NCBI GenBank assembly: GCA_902756345.1
Contig: CACVQR010000001.1
Coordinates: 1-64,000, forward strand
DNA: 64,000 nt
Source of the DNA: Fibrobacter succinogenes
GTDB lineage: Bacteria > Fibrobacterota > Fibrobacteria > Fibrobacterales > Fibrobacteraceae
Direction of reading: 5' to 3'
A model generated the notes under the pieces. That model was given only the letters and a program-made list of their open reading frames with translations. It did no database searches and was not told the origin of the DNA. Below, piece by piece: positions 34,796-45,100 of this stretch. A program made the position numbers and the translations under genes. Numbering within the stretch: position 1 is the stretch's first letter; every line of letters begins with the position of its first letter.

Positions 34796-35608
34796 ATGAA
34801 TATCAAGTCTTTTGATGACCTTGACATCACCGACCCGATTATGTTCGGGCTCGTTTTCAGCAACAAGCACATCGCGCAACCATTCATCGAGCATTTGTTG
34901 GACATAAAAATCGACCATTTGGAAACTCCTATTCCGGAAGCGGTTTTGAGCTACGATGCAGAGCACAAGGGCGTCCGCTACGATGTATTTGCGCGTGAAA
35001 CCAATGAAAATGGCGAAACAATCCGTTCCTTTGATTTAGAGATGCAGATGGTTGATACCAAGGAACTCCCGCAGCGGGCTAGGTATTACCAGAGCGTGGG
35101 CGACGGCGTCGCTCTTTCAAAGGGAGGCCATTACACCGGCCTTAAGGAACAATACATCATCTTCCTTTGTCCTATGGATATCTTTGGGCGGGGCTTTCCT
35201 GCGTATCATTTCGAAAACAGGGCGTTCGAAGATTTCAACATCACATTGAACGACCTCACTTACAAGAATTATTATATATTTACAAGGTACAAGGATTTTA
35301 CGGACCCGGTCGTTAAAGCTTACATGAAGTACTTTGCGACTAGGAATGTGGACTCCCGTGAAACCGAAAACATCAACAACCAGGTGTCTTATTACAAGGC
35401 CGACACTCTCATAAGGAACAAGTATATGACTTTCGAATATGACCTTCATGAAAGTAAGGAAGAGGGCCGAGCAGAAGGCCGTGTCGAAGAACGTCGCGAA
35501 ATAGCTGCGGCCATGCTCGCGGACGGCGATTCTGTCGAGAAGGTCGTGCGGATTTCCAAGTTGACCGAGGCCGAGGTTTTGGCAATCAAAGCCAACCTTG
35601 CGAATTAA
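34796..35608 (+). CDS. Rpn / TIGR01784 PD-(D/E)XK nuclease-like protein
   Basis: A 270-residue member of the Rpn / TIGR01784 family, often labelled putative transposase. These are PD-(D/E)XK nucleases linked to RecA-independent recombination. The catalytic pattern is GVRYDVFARE (Asp) and FDLEMQM (ExQ). The opening FDDLDITDPIMFGLVF and ARYYQSVGD are typical. The C-terminus is helical and charged (EEGRAEGRVEERREIAAAML). AAAGGA gives the start. No inverted repeats of an insertion sequence are visible around it. A strong terminator follows at 35633-35660. Confidence 0.87.
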   Translation: MNIKSFDDLDITDPIMFGLVFSNKHIAQPFIEHLLDIKIDHLETPIPEAVLSYDAEHKGVRYDVFARETNENGETIRSFDLEMQMVDTKELPQRARYYQSVGDGVALSKGGHYTGLKEQYIIFLCPMDIFGRGFPAYHFENRAFEDFNITLNDLTYKNYYIFTRYKDFTDPVVKAYMKYFATRNVDSRETENINNQVSYYKADTLIRNKYMTFEYDLHESKEEGRAEGRVEERREIAAAMLADGDSVEKVVRISKLTEAEVLAIKANLAN

Positions 35609-35632
35609 CCGACGTTTCGTCAAAATTATGCA

Positions 35633-35660
35633 AAAAAGGTAGTCCTAGGACTACCTTTTT
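35633..35660. terminator. Terminator after the Rpn gene
   Basis: AAAAAGGTAGTCC and GGACTACCTTTTT are a 13-bp perfect inverted repeat separated by 2 nt; the innermost pairs would open to form the loop. Confidence 0.85.
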
Positions 35661-35713
35661 CAATATATTTTTCAACGCATAATTGGTGCGGTTTAATAAA
35701 TAAACGGACATTT

Positions 35714-35768
35714 GGGCTTCCACCTTCGACGGAAGCCCATGCTTTTCATCTTAGTAGATGAAAAGCAT
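35714..35768 (-). terminator. Tandem hairpins at the end of glnN
   Basis: GGGCTTCC pairs with GGAAGCCC (35714-35738). Next to it ATGCTTTTCATC pairs with GATGAAAAGCAT (35739-35768), and this second stem includes the last codons and stop of glnN. Confidence 0.7.
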
Positions 35769-37871
35769 CTCACGATACTTCGGCAGAGGCCACATTTCGT
35801 CGGGGACGACCTTTTCGAGGCCGTCGACAACCTTGCGCAAAGCGGCCATTGCATCGAGAATACCTTCGTGCAGGCCGTTCAGGCTTTCTTCCATGGTAGC
35901 GATGGCGGCACTCAGATTCTTGACGCCTTCGCCGAGAGACTTCACGTAGGCATCGACGCCGGGGAAGCCCTGGTTCAAAGCCATTTCGTTGGTCTTCAGA
36001 GCGCTGGAGTAAGCCTCGACGACCTTCGGCAAGATGATGTTTTTGGCCATGTCGCGGCAGACTTCGCCTTCGATGTGGATGCGCTTGTGGAAATCTTCGA
36101 CGTTGATTTCGTAGCGGGATTCCATTTCGCGGCGATTCATGACGCCATACTTTTCGAACAACTGAATATTTTCTTCCTTGGTGAGGGCCTTGAGGGCTTC
36201 CACGGAGGTACGAATATTCGGGAGACCACGGCGTTCGGCTTCGGCAACCCATTCATCGGTGTAGCCGTTACCATTAAAGATGACGCGCTTGTGTTCCTTC
36301 ACGATCTTCTGCAAAATCTTTTGCAGGCCCGTGTGGAAGTTCTTCTCGTCGAGTTTTTCGAGCTGTTCGGCAATCATGTCGAATGCTTCGGCGACAATGG
36401 TGTTCAGCACCACGTTCGGTTCGGAGCAGCTCTGGCTGGAACCCGGTGCACGGAATTCGAACTTGTTGCCGGTGAAGGCGAACGGAGAAGTTCTGTTGCG
36501 GTCAGTAGCGTCGCGCGGCAAAGCCGGGAGCATGTCGGCACCGATGCGGAGCGCGCCAGCTTGCTTAGAGGACTTGGGCACGCCTTGTTCAATCTGTTCG
36601 ATGACGTCCATCAATTGGTCGCCGAGGAACATGGAGACGATCGCCGGAGGAGCTTCGTTTGCACCGAGGCGGTGGTCGTTGCCGGCGCCAGCGGTCGTCA
36701 TGCGGAGCAAGTCAGCGTGGGTGTCGACAGCGTAAATGATGGCGCAGAGCGTGGTGAGGAACACGGCGTTCTGGTGCGGGTCCTTACCCGGATTGAGCAG
36801 GTTGCCCTTACCGTAAGACACAGACCAGTTGTTGTGTTTGCCGGAACCGTTCACGCCGGCGAAAGGCTTTTCGTGCAGCAGGCACACGAGTCCGTTCTTG
36901 TCGGCCACGTTGCGGAGCACTTCCATAATCATCATGTTGTGGTCGCAAGCGAGGTTCACTTCCTCGAACATCGGGGCGAGTTCGAACTGCGCGGGCGCAA
37001 CTTCGTTGTGACGGGTCTTCGCCGGAATGCCGAGCTTCCAAAGTTCGATTTCTACTTCGTTCATGAAGTTCAGAATGCGAGCCGGAATACTACCGAAGTA
37101 GTGGTCATCCATCTGTTGATGCTTGGCAGGAGCGGCACCGAACAGCGTGCGACCTGCCTGGTACAGGTCCGGGCGTTGCAGGTAGAAACGCTTGTCGATC
37201 AGGAAGTATTCCTGTTCGGCACCGAGCGTGACCGTCGTCTTCTTGGGGCCAGCCTTGAAGCAAGTCATGAGGCGGCGGGTAGATTTAGAAAGAGCTTGCA
37301 AACTGCGCAGGAGCGGAGTCTTCTTGTCGAGCGCTTCTCCGGTGTAGCTACAGAAGGCGGTCGGGATGCAGAGCGTCGCCCCGTTGCCGTGGCGCTTGAG
37401 GAATGCCGGGCTGGTCGGATCCCAGGCGGTATAGCCGCGGGCTTCGAACGTGGAACGGAGTCCGCCGCTCGGGAAAGACGATGCGTCCGGTTCGCCGACA
37501 ATCAGGTTCTTGCCGCTAAAGGCCATGATGGCGCGGCAACCGTCGGGTTCAAGGAAGGAGTCATGCTTTTCGGCAGTGGAACCGGTGAGCGGCTGGAACC
37601 AGTGCGTAAAGTGCGTGGCACCGCGGTCCATGGCCCACTTCTTCATGGCGTGGGCCACATCGCCTGCGATACTCGGATCGAGGGCGGCTCCTTCGTTAAT
37701 GGTTGCTATCAGCTTTTCGCAGACATCCTTGGGCAAGTATTCGCGCATGGCGTCGATGTTGAACACATCTTCGCCATAGAAATCCACATTCACCGGACCG
37801 GCCGGCTTGACGGGCGCGGTAGGGGCCTTTGCGATTTCGTTGATGGTCTTTTTGCGGTAGCTTACGCTCAT
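35751..37871 (-). CDS. glnN: Type III glutamine synthetase
   Basis: A 706-residue GSIII enzyme that makes glutamine from glutamate, ammonia and ATP. It matches the long GlnN type seen in Bacteroidota and Fibrobacter rather than the 470-residue GlnA. Blocks present are [29 protein letters not shown] and [14 protein letters not shown] (catalytic nucleotide region), with [10 protein letters not shown] after it. Length is close to the family norm of about 700-730. AGAGGT precedes the ATG. A sigma-54-activator-like gene starts 183 bp away in the opposite direction and probably controls nitrogen genes. Confidence 0.97.
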   Translation of the reverse strand: MSVSYRKKTINEIAKAPTAPVKPAGPVNVDFYGEDVFNIDAMREYLPKDVCEKLIATINEGAALDPSIAGDVAHAMKKWAMDRGATHFTHWFQPLTGSTAEKHDSFLEPDGCRAIMAFSGKNLIVGEPDASSFPSGGLRSTFEARGYTAWDPTSPAFLKRHGNGATLCIPTAFCSYTGEALDKKTPLLRSLQALSKSTRRLMTCFKAGPKKTTVTLGAEQEYFLIDKRFYLQRPDLYQAGRTLFGAAPAKHQQMDDHYFGSIPARILNFMNEVEIELWKLGIPAKTRHNEVAPAQFELAPMFEEVNLACDHNMMIMEVLRNVADKNGLVCLLHEKPFAGVNGSGKHNNWSVSYGKGNLLNPGKDPHQNAVFLTTLCAIIYAVDTHADLLRMTTAGAGNDHRLGANEAPPAIVSMFLGDQLMDVIEQIEQGVPKSSKQAGALRIGADMLPALPRDATDRNRTSPFAFTGNKFEFRAPGSSQSCSEPNVVLNTIVAEAFDMIAEQLEKLDEKNFHTGLQKILQKIVKEHKRVIFNGNGYTDEWVAEAERRGLPNIRTSVEALKALTKEENIQLFEKYGVMNRREMESRYEINVEDFHKRIHIEGEVCRDMAKNIILPKVVEAYSSALKTNEMALNQGFPGVDAYVKSLGEGVKNLSAAIATMEESLNGLHEGILDAMAALRKVVDGLEKVVPDEMWPLPKYREMLFIY

Positions 37872-37891
37872 TTTGAACCTCTTCTAATGTG

Positions 37892-37920
37892 TCATCCTGA
37901 CGCCGAAGGCGGAAGGATCT
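37892..37920. repeat. REP-like repeat, ATCCTTC...GGATGA family
   Basis: TCATCCTGA ... GGAAGGATCT in the glnN leader region. Inverted relative to the two other copies at 39110-39152 and 56692-56729. Confidence 0.65.
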
Positions 37921-38003
37921 AGGCTGTTTTTCAATTTATGGAAGGAAATTAGGAATAAAAATGGGGGTTGGCACCCAAATTTTACAGGTTTTGAAACAAA
38001 ATA

Positions 38004-38048
38004 TTTTACAATATTGTAAAATTAGTGTATATTATTACAAAAATGTAA
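38004..38048 (+). promoter_or_regulatory. Operators and promoter of the NtrC-like gene
   Basis: TTTTACAATATTGTAAAA (38004-38021) is a perfect 18-bp palindrome. TATATT (38028-38033) follows as the likely -10 box, and TTACA-AAAA-TGTAA (38035-38048) overlaps the expected transcription start. An extra half site, TTTTACA, lies at about 37980. Autoregulation is likely. Confidence 0.55.
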
Positions 38049-38054
38049 AGTATT

Positions 38055-39098
38055 ATGACAGAATCCGAAGAAATAGAGAAGCTGAAAGCGGAGATCTGCG
38101 AGCTGCGCAATATCATCGACGAAAAGCCCGGCAAAATGGTCGGCAACAGCGGCGAAATGCGCGAGGTCTACAAGCAAATTAAAAAGTGCGCCAAGAACGA
38201 CGCACAGGTGCTTATCTACGGCAACGACGGCACGGGCAAGGAACTCACGGCCCACACCATCGCAGAACTTTCCGCCCGCAAAGAAAGCCCGTTCGTCGTA
38301 ATGGGTTGCGCAAACTTGAGCGAAGGCTTCGGTAACCCCGCAAATACTTTCGAAAGTGAACTCTTCGGTTACGAACGCGGCGCATTCATCGGCGCAAACA
38401 GCCGCCACCTGGGCAAGGCCGAAATCGCAAACGGCGGCACGCTATTCCTGGACGACGTCTCGGCACTGAGCCCGAAGAACCAGGAGATTCTGCTGCGGTT
38501 CATGCAAGACCAGAGCTTTTACCGCCAAGGGGGCAACATCCACCTGCATAGCGACGTGCGCCTGATTGCAGCCTCTAGCCGCGACCTCGAAAGCCTGATG
38601 CAGCAAAAACTTTTTCGCGAAGACTTGTTCTACCGCCTGAACATCGTGCAGATTTCGCTGCCCGACTTGGCGCAGCGCAAGAGCGACATTCTACTTCTGG
38701 CAGAGCATTTTATTTCGCAAGTGAACCTCAAGTACGGCACGCATGTGGTGCGACTCTCGACGCCCGCAATCGACATGCTCATGAGTTACCATTGGCCAGG
38801 CAACGTGCAGGAACTCGAGAACTGTATCGAGCGCGCAGCCCTCGCCACGAGCGACGACTGCATCCATTCGCACAACTTGCCGCCCACCTTGCAGACCGAT
38901 GAATCGGCCCGCAAGCCCATGCTTCCGAATAAAATTGCACCGCTCTCGACGCTCATGGACACCTACGAAAAAGAAATCCTGAGCGAGGCCTTAAAAAGAA
39001 ACGGCGGCAACATGTCTGCTGCCGCACGCGATTTAAGTATTTCGCCGAGAGTCATGCACTACAAGGTGCACCGGCTGAACATCAACATCTCGGAGTAA
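38055..39098 (+). CDS. NtrC-like regulator with GAFIGA variant
   Basis: A 347-residue sigma-54-activator-like protein without a receiver domain. The AAA+ part (about 28-270) has Walker A YGNDGTGKE (56-63), the loop ERGAFIGANS (109-114; Ile in place of the usual Thr of GAFTGA) and Walker B GTLFLDDVS, where the usual DE is DD. Sensor and arginine regions (FREDLFYRLNIVQI, WPGNVQELENCIERA) are intact. A Fis-type helix-turn-helix ends the protein (NMSAAARDLSISPRVMHYKV). The Thr in GAFTGA contacts sigma-54, so this protein may act without it. It diverges from glnN and is probably its regulator. Confidence 0.9.
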   Translation: MTESEEIEKLKAEICELRNIIDEKPGKMVGNSGEMREVYKQIKKCAKNDAQVLIYGNDGTGKELTAHTIAELSARKESPFVVMGCANLSEGFGNPANTFESELFGYERGAFIGANSRHLGKAEIANGGTLFLDDVSALSPKNQEILLRFMQDQSFYRQGGNIHLHSDVRLIAASSRDLESLMQQKLFREDLFYRLNIVQISLPDLAQRKSDILLLAEHFISQVNLKYGTHVVRLSTPAIDMLMSYHWPGNVQELENCIERAALATSDDCIHSHNLPPTLQTDESARKPMLPNKIAPLSTLMDTYEKEILSEALKRNGGNMSAAARDLSISPRVMHYKVHRLNINISE

Positions 39099-39109
39099 CG
39101 CACTCCTAC

Positions 39110-39152
39110 AGATCCTTCGACTTCGCCCTTACGGGCTACGCTCAGGATGACA
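39110..39152. repeat. REP-like repeat, second copy
   Basis: AGATCCTTCGACTTCGCC ... GCTCAGGATGACA can form a stem. It lies between convergent genes and may help terminate both. Confidence 0.7.
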
Positions 39153-39154
39153 AG

Positions 39155-42100
39155 CTACTTAACATTCACCTGGACGGCGGCCTTGCCGACGCGCACGGTG
39201 TAGCTACCCGACTTGGGCACTTCTACACGCTGCGAGCCGTTCGACACCACACCACGCTTTACAACGCGGCCATCCATGTCGAACACGGCGTAACGGGCTC
39301 CCATCTGTGCCTCTTCAATGCTGAAGGCTCGAGAATCAAGCACCACATTGAAGCGGACAGAGACTCGCTTAAAGATCGCCACATACACGCCATCCACAAG
39401 TTTCCAGCCGTTGAACGTATACTTCACGCCACTCTTGGCGAAGTCCTTCGGCAAAATGCTACGTAGGGCGCGTTCGATTGTCGTGTCGGCACGATCCGTG
39501 TAAATAACCACGATTTCGCCCTTCTCGCCATTGGCATTGACTTCCTTTTCACCATAGGTGTCGTAACGAAGCGTCTTGATAAAGTACGGATACAGGCTCT
39601 TGTTGCCAAAATCACCTTCGCGCATGGCCTTCACATGGTTGCCGCGACCCTTGGTCTTTGTATACCAGCCCTTGAACACCCAAGTCGTATCAGACGTCAT
39701 GACCGCATCCGGGAGCTTCGCGACCTTGCCGTAAACGTAGCCTTCGAATTCTTCAGTAAGCTCTGCGCCTTCGGGCAAGTGGAAATTGATCTTGAAGACC
39801 AATTCTTCCTTCGAGAAGATCGGAACATAGTTGCCCGTCTTCGAATCCTGTTTCCAGCCAACGAGCGAGTACGAAGTATCCTTAGGCGTCACCTTGATAG
39901 GCGGCAAATGATTCGTAAGGGCGTTACCAATCTTATTGTTAATCTGGGCATTTGTATCCTTCGGGCGAATCATCACATGAATGGTATCGGTCGGAGAATC
40001 ACCGTATTGCGCGGCAATTTCAACCACAATCAATTCACCCTTGAATTCAGGTTCATACTCTCCGGTAGAATCATCCTTCACCCAAACGAGCACATAGTTC
40101 GAATCACCATCGCTCGGCTTGGTCGGCAAATCGAGACCTCTATCATTGAACATGCTGTCGATTCTCTGTACAATTTCACTGTACGTATCCGTTACGTGAA
40201 TCACGACATCGATCGTTTCTTTAGGATTCTTCTGGTAAACCACCTGAATCGTGTCGAGCTTGACCGTAGCGTCAAATACCGGTTCATACATGCCCGAGCC
40301 CAGGTTCTTTGCCCAGCCGGCAAAGGCATAGGTAGAGTCGTCATCAGCAGCCTTCGTCGGCAGCGGAATCGGCGGCACATGATTTTCGAGGGCATCGTTA
40401 ATCTTCGCATTCACTTCGGAATCGGAATCCTTTTCGCCGACAACCACGTGGATCGTGTCGCCGGCATCGTTGTACTTGACCGCGATTTCAGGCGGAAGAA
40501 TAACCAAGCGACCATCCGTTACATCAAAAGTAACGTCGAAGTTCGCATTCTTGTTCGCGAAGTTCTTAACTTCGAGCCCCATCGGGTAATTGCCGCTTCG
40601 AGTCTTACGAACGACAGAATCTCCGCTGAACTCGATATCGCTTACAGAATAAAGGCTATTGTCCATCTTCAAGCTGTAACCCGAAATCACCTGTTCCCAA
40701 CCATTGTAGGCATAGGTATTGGTGTTACCCTTGATTGTCACATTCACAGGAGACTTGGTCACCTGAAGCTTACCGATTACCGGCGCGTCAACGATATAGT
40801 TTGCAGCCGTATCCGTATTCGCCTTAAGAACATAGGTAAAGGCATTCTCGCTGCTACCAGCATTCGTCTGCGTGCCGGTTACCGTAAAGATAAAGCCTTC
40901 GTCGGGAGCAAAGCCGTCGCCACCAACATTGATTGTGTCATTTGTCAGCGGGGTGCCATCATACACCTTGGTCGCAGAGGCAGACGTCAACGTCACATGG
41001 CGTTTTTCAATCGTCAACTTACCCAGAACAACAGTCACATCGTAGTTCGGGTTAGGCGTATAGCTCACCGCAATGGAGTCCACATTTTCGCCAGCATTCT
41101 TGACCGACGGATTCAAGCGGTAATACCTGAGTTCGCCCAAATCGCCTTCGGCTCCATCAGCCAAGTCCGACACAGTACCAATCAAAGCAGGATCCGCATC
41201 GCCGTAGAGCTTAACGGCATCTTTCACCCGAATCTCGACTTGAGCCTTTGTCACCGTGAGGGTTCCGAGATCTTCGATAATCTGATAGTTCTTGTAATTC
41301 GCGGAACCGCCCCATACAATCGTATATTCATTTGTAGAAGAGCCGACCATTTTCTGGCTACCCGTCACCTCGATTGTAGCGGTTTCATTATTCTTAAATC
41401 CTGTAACTGTCGGAACATCCTTGACAAGAGGCGTTCCGTCGTAAGACTTCGTGCCAGATTCAGTCTTAATGTTGAGTACCGCTTTCTTCACCGTCAAGAA
41501 CGCATCGTACGTATTGACTACATATTTAGAAGTCACATCCGTAGAACCATTCATCACTTTGAAAGACTTCACCCGGGCAATTACGGATCCCACATCCTTA
41601 ATCGAACCGGACAGTTCAACAACCGGCTCATCACCCGGTTCAAACGCACCATTCGTCTCGTAAGTCGTTGTCAAAGGAGTTCCATCATATTCCTTGGATT
41701 TACTCTTCACTTCGACAGTAACAATAATCTTATCGGTAATTACCAGCTTCGCCGTTTTTTCTTGAGTCTTATTGTAATTCGGGTTGGTAGCAATCACTTT
41801 AACTGTATGTTCTCCAACTCCCGACGCCACAAGAGAGCTCAAGTCATCCGTCCATTCTCCGGCACCATCCAGCTGGTACTTGAATGTCGTTCCCGGGACA
41901 TCGCTATAGGCACCACGCGTCATGGAATGCGGATTGCCATCATCCGTCACATGTTCATCGGCGAAAACAACATCGAAGTCGCCATCGCTCTTCTTAACAA
42001 CAAATTTCTTGGTCGGCGGAGCAATACTGCCTATGGTATAGTTATCTGTCACGTCGTTGCCGTCGGCATCCAAAATTTTCACCTTAGCAGGATCCGTCAT

Positions 42101-45100
42101 AACCGGGTCATAGCCATCTTCACGCCATTCGAGAGCATCTACAGTGTAGCCCACATTGTGCGTATGTCCCGCAATCAGGTCTTTCGTCTTGGAGCTGCCC
42201 TTTACATGGATAGAGTCTCCCGTATACGTTGCCGGCGGGATATTATCCGTGGTAAAGTTAACCAGTTTCGGATTCACACTGACAGATCCGCTTTCATTGA
42301 ACACGACATTGAACGCACTGGTTACAGTATCGCCCGTCGTCGTATTTACGATAATAAAGCCAACAATCTTTGCGGCAATCGGCCCATCCTTTACATTCTT
42401 GATAGAATCCGTAATTGCATAGCCCTTGTATCCGCCCGGAACGCCCGTTATAGAGACCTTGGCACCGCAGTTCTTTCCATTGTAATCACAGGATTTTTCT
42501 TCGGCCTTAACCGTTACCACAATCTGGCTCCACTTGGCATAAAGAGTCTTGTTGCCATACGGAGTCTTGGCCTGGAACTTTGCAATCTTCGAACCGCTAA
42601 AGTCTTCGGTTTCATACCAGCCCTTAAACTCATAACCCAATCTTGTCGGATTCTTCAAGTCAATCCCCGTCGAATCATCCAAGGTGTAGGTTGCCGGATT
42701 TTCGGCATCATTTACGCCACCGTTCAACACGTACGTAATTGTATAAGCAACCTTTTTCCAATGCGGGAACAATTGCACGGCCTTGTTGTCCGTATAAAGA
42801 CCATTCAGGTTGTACACCTTGTCACCGTTATCGACTGTAGACCAGCCGTCCTGTTCGTAACCGGGACGTTGATACACGGCCCCCAACAAGTTTATCGCTT
42901 CGCCATATTTCTTTACCACGGGAGGAACGTTGTTCACGCCTTCTTCACCAGCCTGATAATTGATGACGAATTCCTTGATTTTCCAGTAAGCATAAAGCGT
43001 TATATCGCCGTAAGAACCCTTCGTGACCTGATTAGCAGGATTCGTAAAGGCGCCGTCATAGAACCAACCCTTGAATTCGAGAGTGTCATTGTTGATGGTC
43101 GGCGCAGCAAAAGTGAATTCCTTTTCAACCGTATAAGTAGTCGGGTTAGCGACATTATTCAATCCGCCATTCAAATTGTAAGTAATGTCGTAAACCATGG
43201 GCGTCCACTTGGCATACAACGTGATTGTCGTATCTACCAACGTCTGGAAATTATACTTGTTCTTGCAAGACGGTTCCTTATACCAGCCTTCAAAAACATA
43301 TCCGATGGCGGTAGGTTCATCAGGAGCCGTCGTGTGTTCGCCTTCGGCAACAAGTTTGTCGGCAGGCGCAGTTCCGTGACCTTGCACGTCGAAAATCACC
43401 TTGTATTGCGGAGCATCTCTCCATCGAGCATAGAACGTAATATCCTTCGTCGCCACGCCTAGGGTATCAATAACCTGACCCATCTTGGCAAGCGACCAGC
43501 CGGCAAAATAATACTTGGCATCACCGACCATATAAACAGACGGGAGTGCTCCTTCTGCAAAACCATCCGTCGTAATGGCCTTATTTTCTACCACCATCTT
43601 CGTTAATGTCGCAGAGCTGTCGCCCGTATTGAGGTCAAAGGTAATCTTGTAAAGATTCAGATTTTTCCATACGGCATACACTTTTTTTACGCCATAGACA
43701 ATTCCCAAATCTCCAAATGCCGTAGCCGTCGGATCCAAAGACCAGCCCACAAAAGCCTTGGTGCTGTCGTAAGTCGGAGTCGAGATTTCATCGGCCGTCA
43801 ACGGGGTATTGAACTTCAGTTCCTTAGTCGTTTTTGCGCCAGGAGCGAACGAGCCACCGTTTGCATCGAAGGTAATCAAGAACACCGTTTCCGCATTCAA
43901 GTCGCCTTCTCTTTTAGAAACACCGGTAATGGCGATATTTTCTTGATTCGTCCAAAGGCCCGTAGAATCGGAGCAAGTCTTTGTCGATTCATTCCATGTA
44001 TGTTTATTCAGCAAGCACGCATTTTCTTCTGTATTGACATCAGAAAATCCCTTGGGGTCGCCAATTACATTCACATATACATCGAGGGAACCAACCCAAT
44101 TATCGTTGTCTAGGGCATCTTCATCGTAATAGCAATGCGACAGAGTAATATCGATCGTTTGGGCTTTTGAAGTGTCTCTGTTATTTACGACTCGGCCAGC
44201 TATAGCCCCCTGCGCTCCGATTTCATCCGGATGAGCCTCCAGAGCATCGCCATCATAGACGCTACTTGAAATAGTCACGCCACCACGGATAACACCCGAA
44301 ATACCACCGACATAGACATCTCGTCCGGACGCTTCAATCGAAACCGTACTCAAGGCATTGCTTATTTTTTTGCCGTTGGTCATTGCACCCAAAATACCGC
44401 CAGCACCAACATCTCGACCATTCGTGACGATTTTTCCCGAAGTATAGCAGGTATCAATGGTTCCGCCGGTCATCCAACCGACAATGGGACCCACACTCAC
44501 CTGGTGCGGGTTTGCCCAGTAATCATTTTTACCGGTCGCATAAATAGTCACCCCATCAAGAATCAGATTCCTTACTGTACCGCTACCGATCACGCCGAAC
44601 AAGCCCACATTCTGACAATAGGAGGGGTAGCCATGCACCACGTCAAAGACCTGTAACGGGAATTCCTTACTATCGACCTTTAAGTTCTTGATGGTAATAC
44701 CGTTTCCCAAGAACGTTCCTGTATATTTCGCAGTACCATTACCGGCAGCAATCGGAGTAAACGGAATATTGTTCATATCCAGGTATTCCGCCGTTATCGT
44801 GGCATTCATTTCTACATCGGTCGTAAAGTCCCACGCCGATCTCAAATACCCTGTATATGGGCCCTTATTCCAGAGAGCTTTTTTGGCGGGATCCTGATAG
44901 TAGGATTCCGGATCCTGCCGGATTGCCGTCATCAAGGCAATAGCAGAATCCTTGAACGCACGAGTCCTATATTCGGGTTTAGAGGTGTCGGCCTCAATGA
45001 GACTTATCATCCTCTGCCATTTCGCATTAAGCACATACTTGTTGACAGAATCGGAAAACCACGCCAGGTGCGCAGCCTTTTCAATCACGTAATATTCCTT

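Noticed and set aside
34796-35608. Insertion sequence around the Rpn-like gene
   Set aside because: No terminal inverted repeats or target duplications were found. TIGR01784 proteins are often called transposases but are stand-alone nuclease-like genes.
37968-37985. Sigma-54 promoter (TTGGCACCCAAATTTTA) before the NtrC-like gene
   Set aside because: The -24 part fits but the -12 GC is missing, and a normal -10 box lies closer to the gene.
39635-43462. A 1,275-codon open frame opposite the giant surface protein
   Set aside because: It lacks a ribosome site and any domain, and mirrors the repeat and codon pattern of the real gene, which has a signal peptide and known domains.
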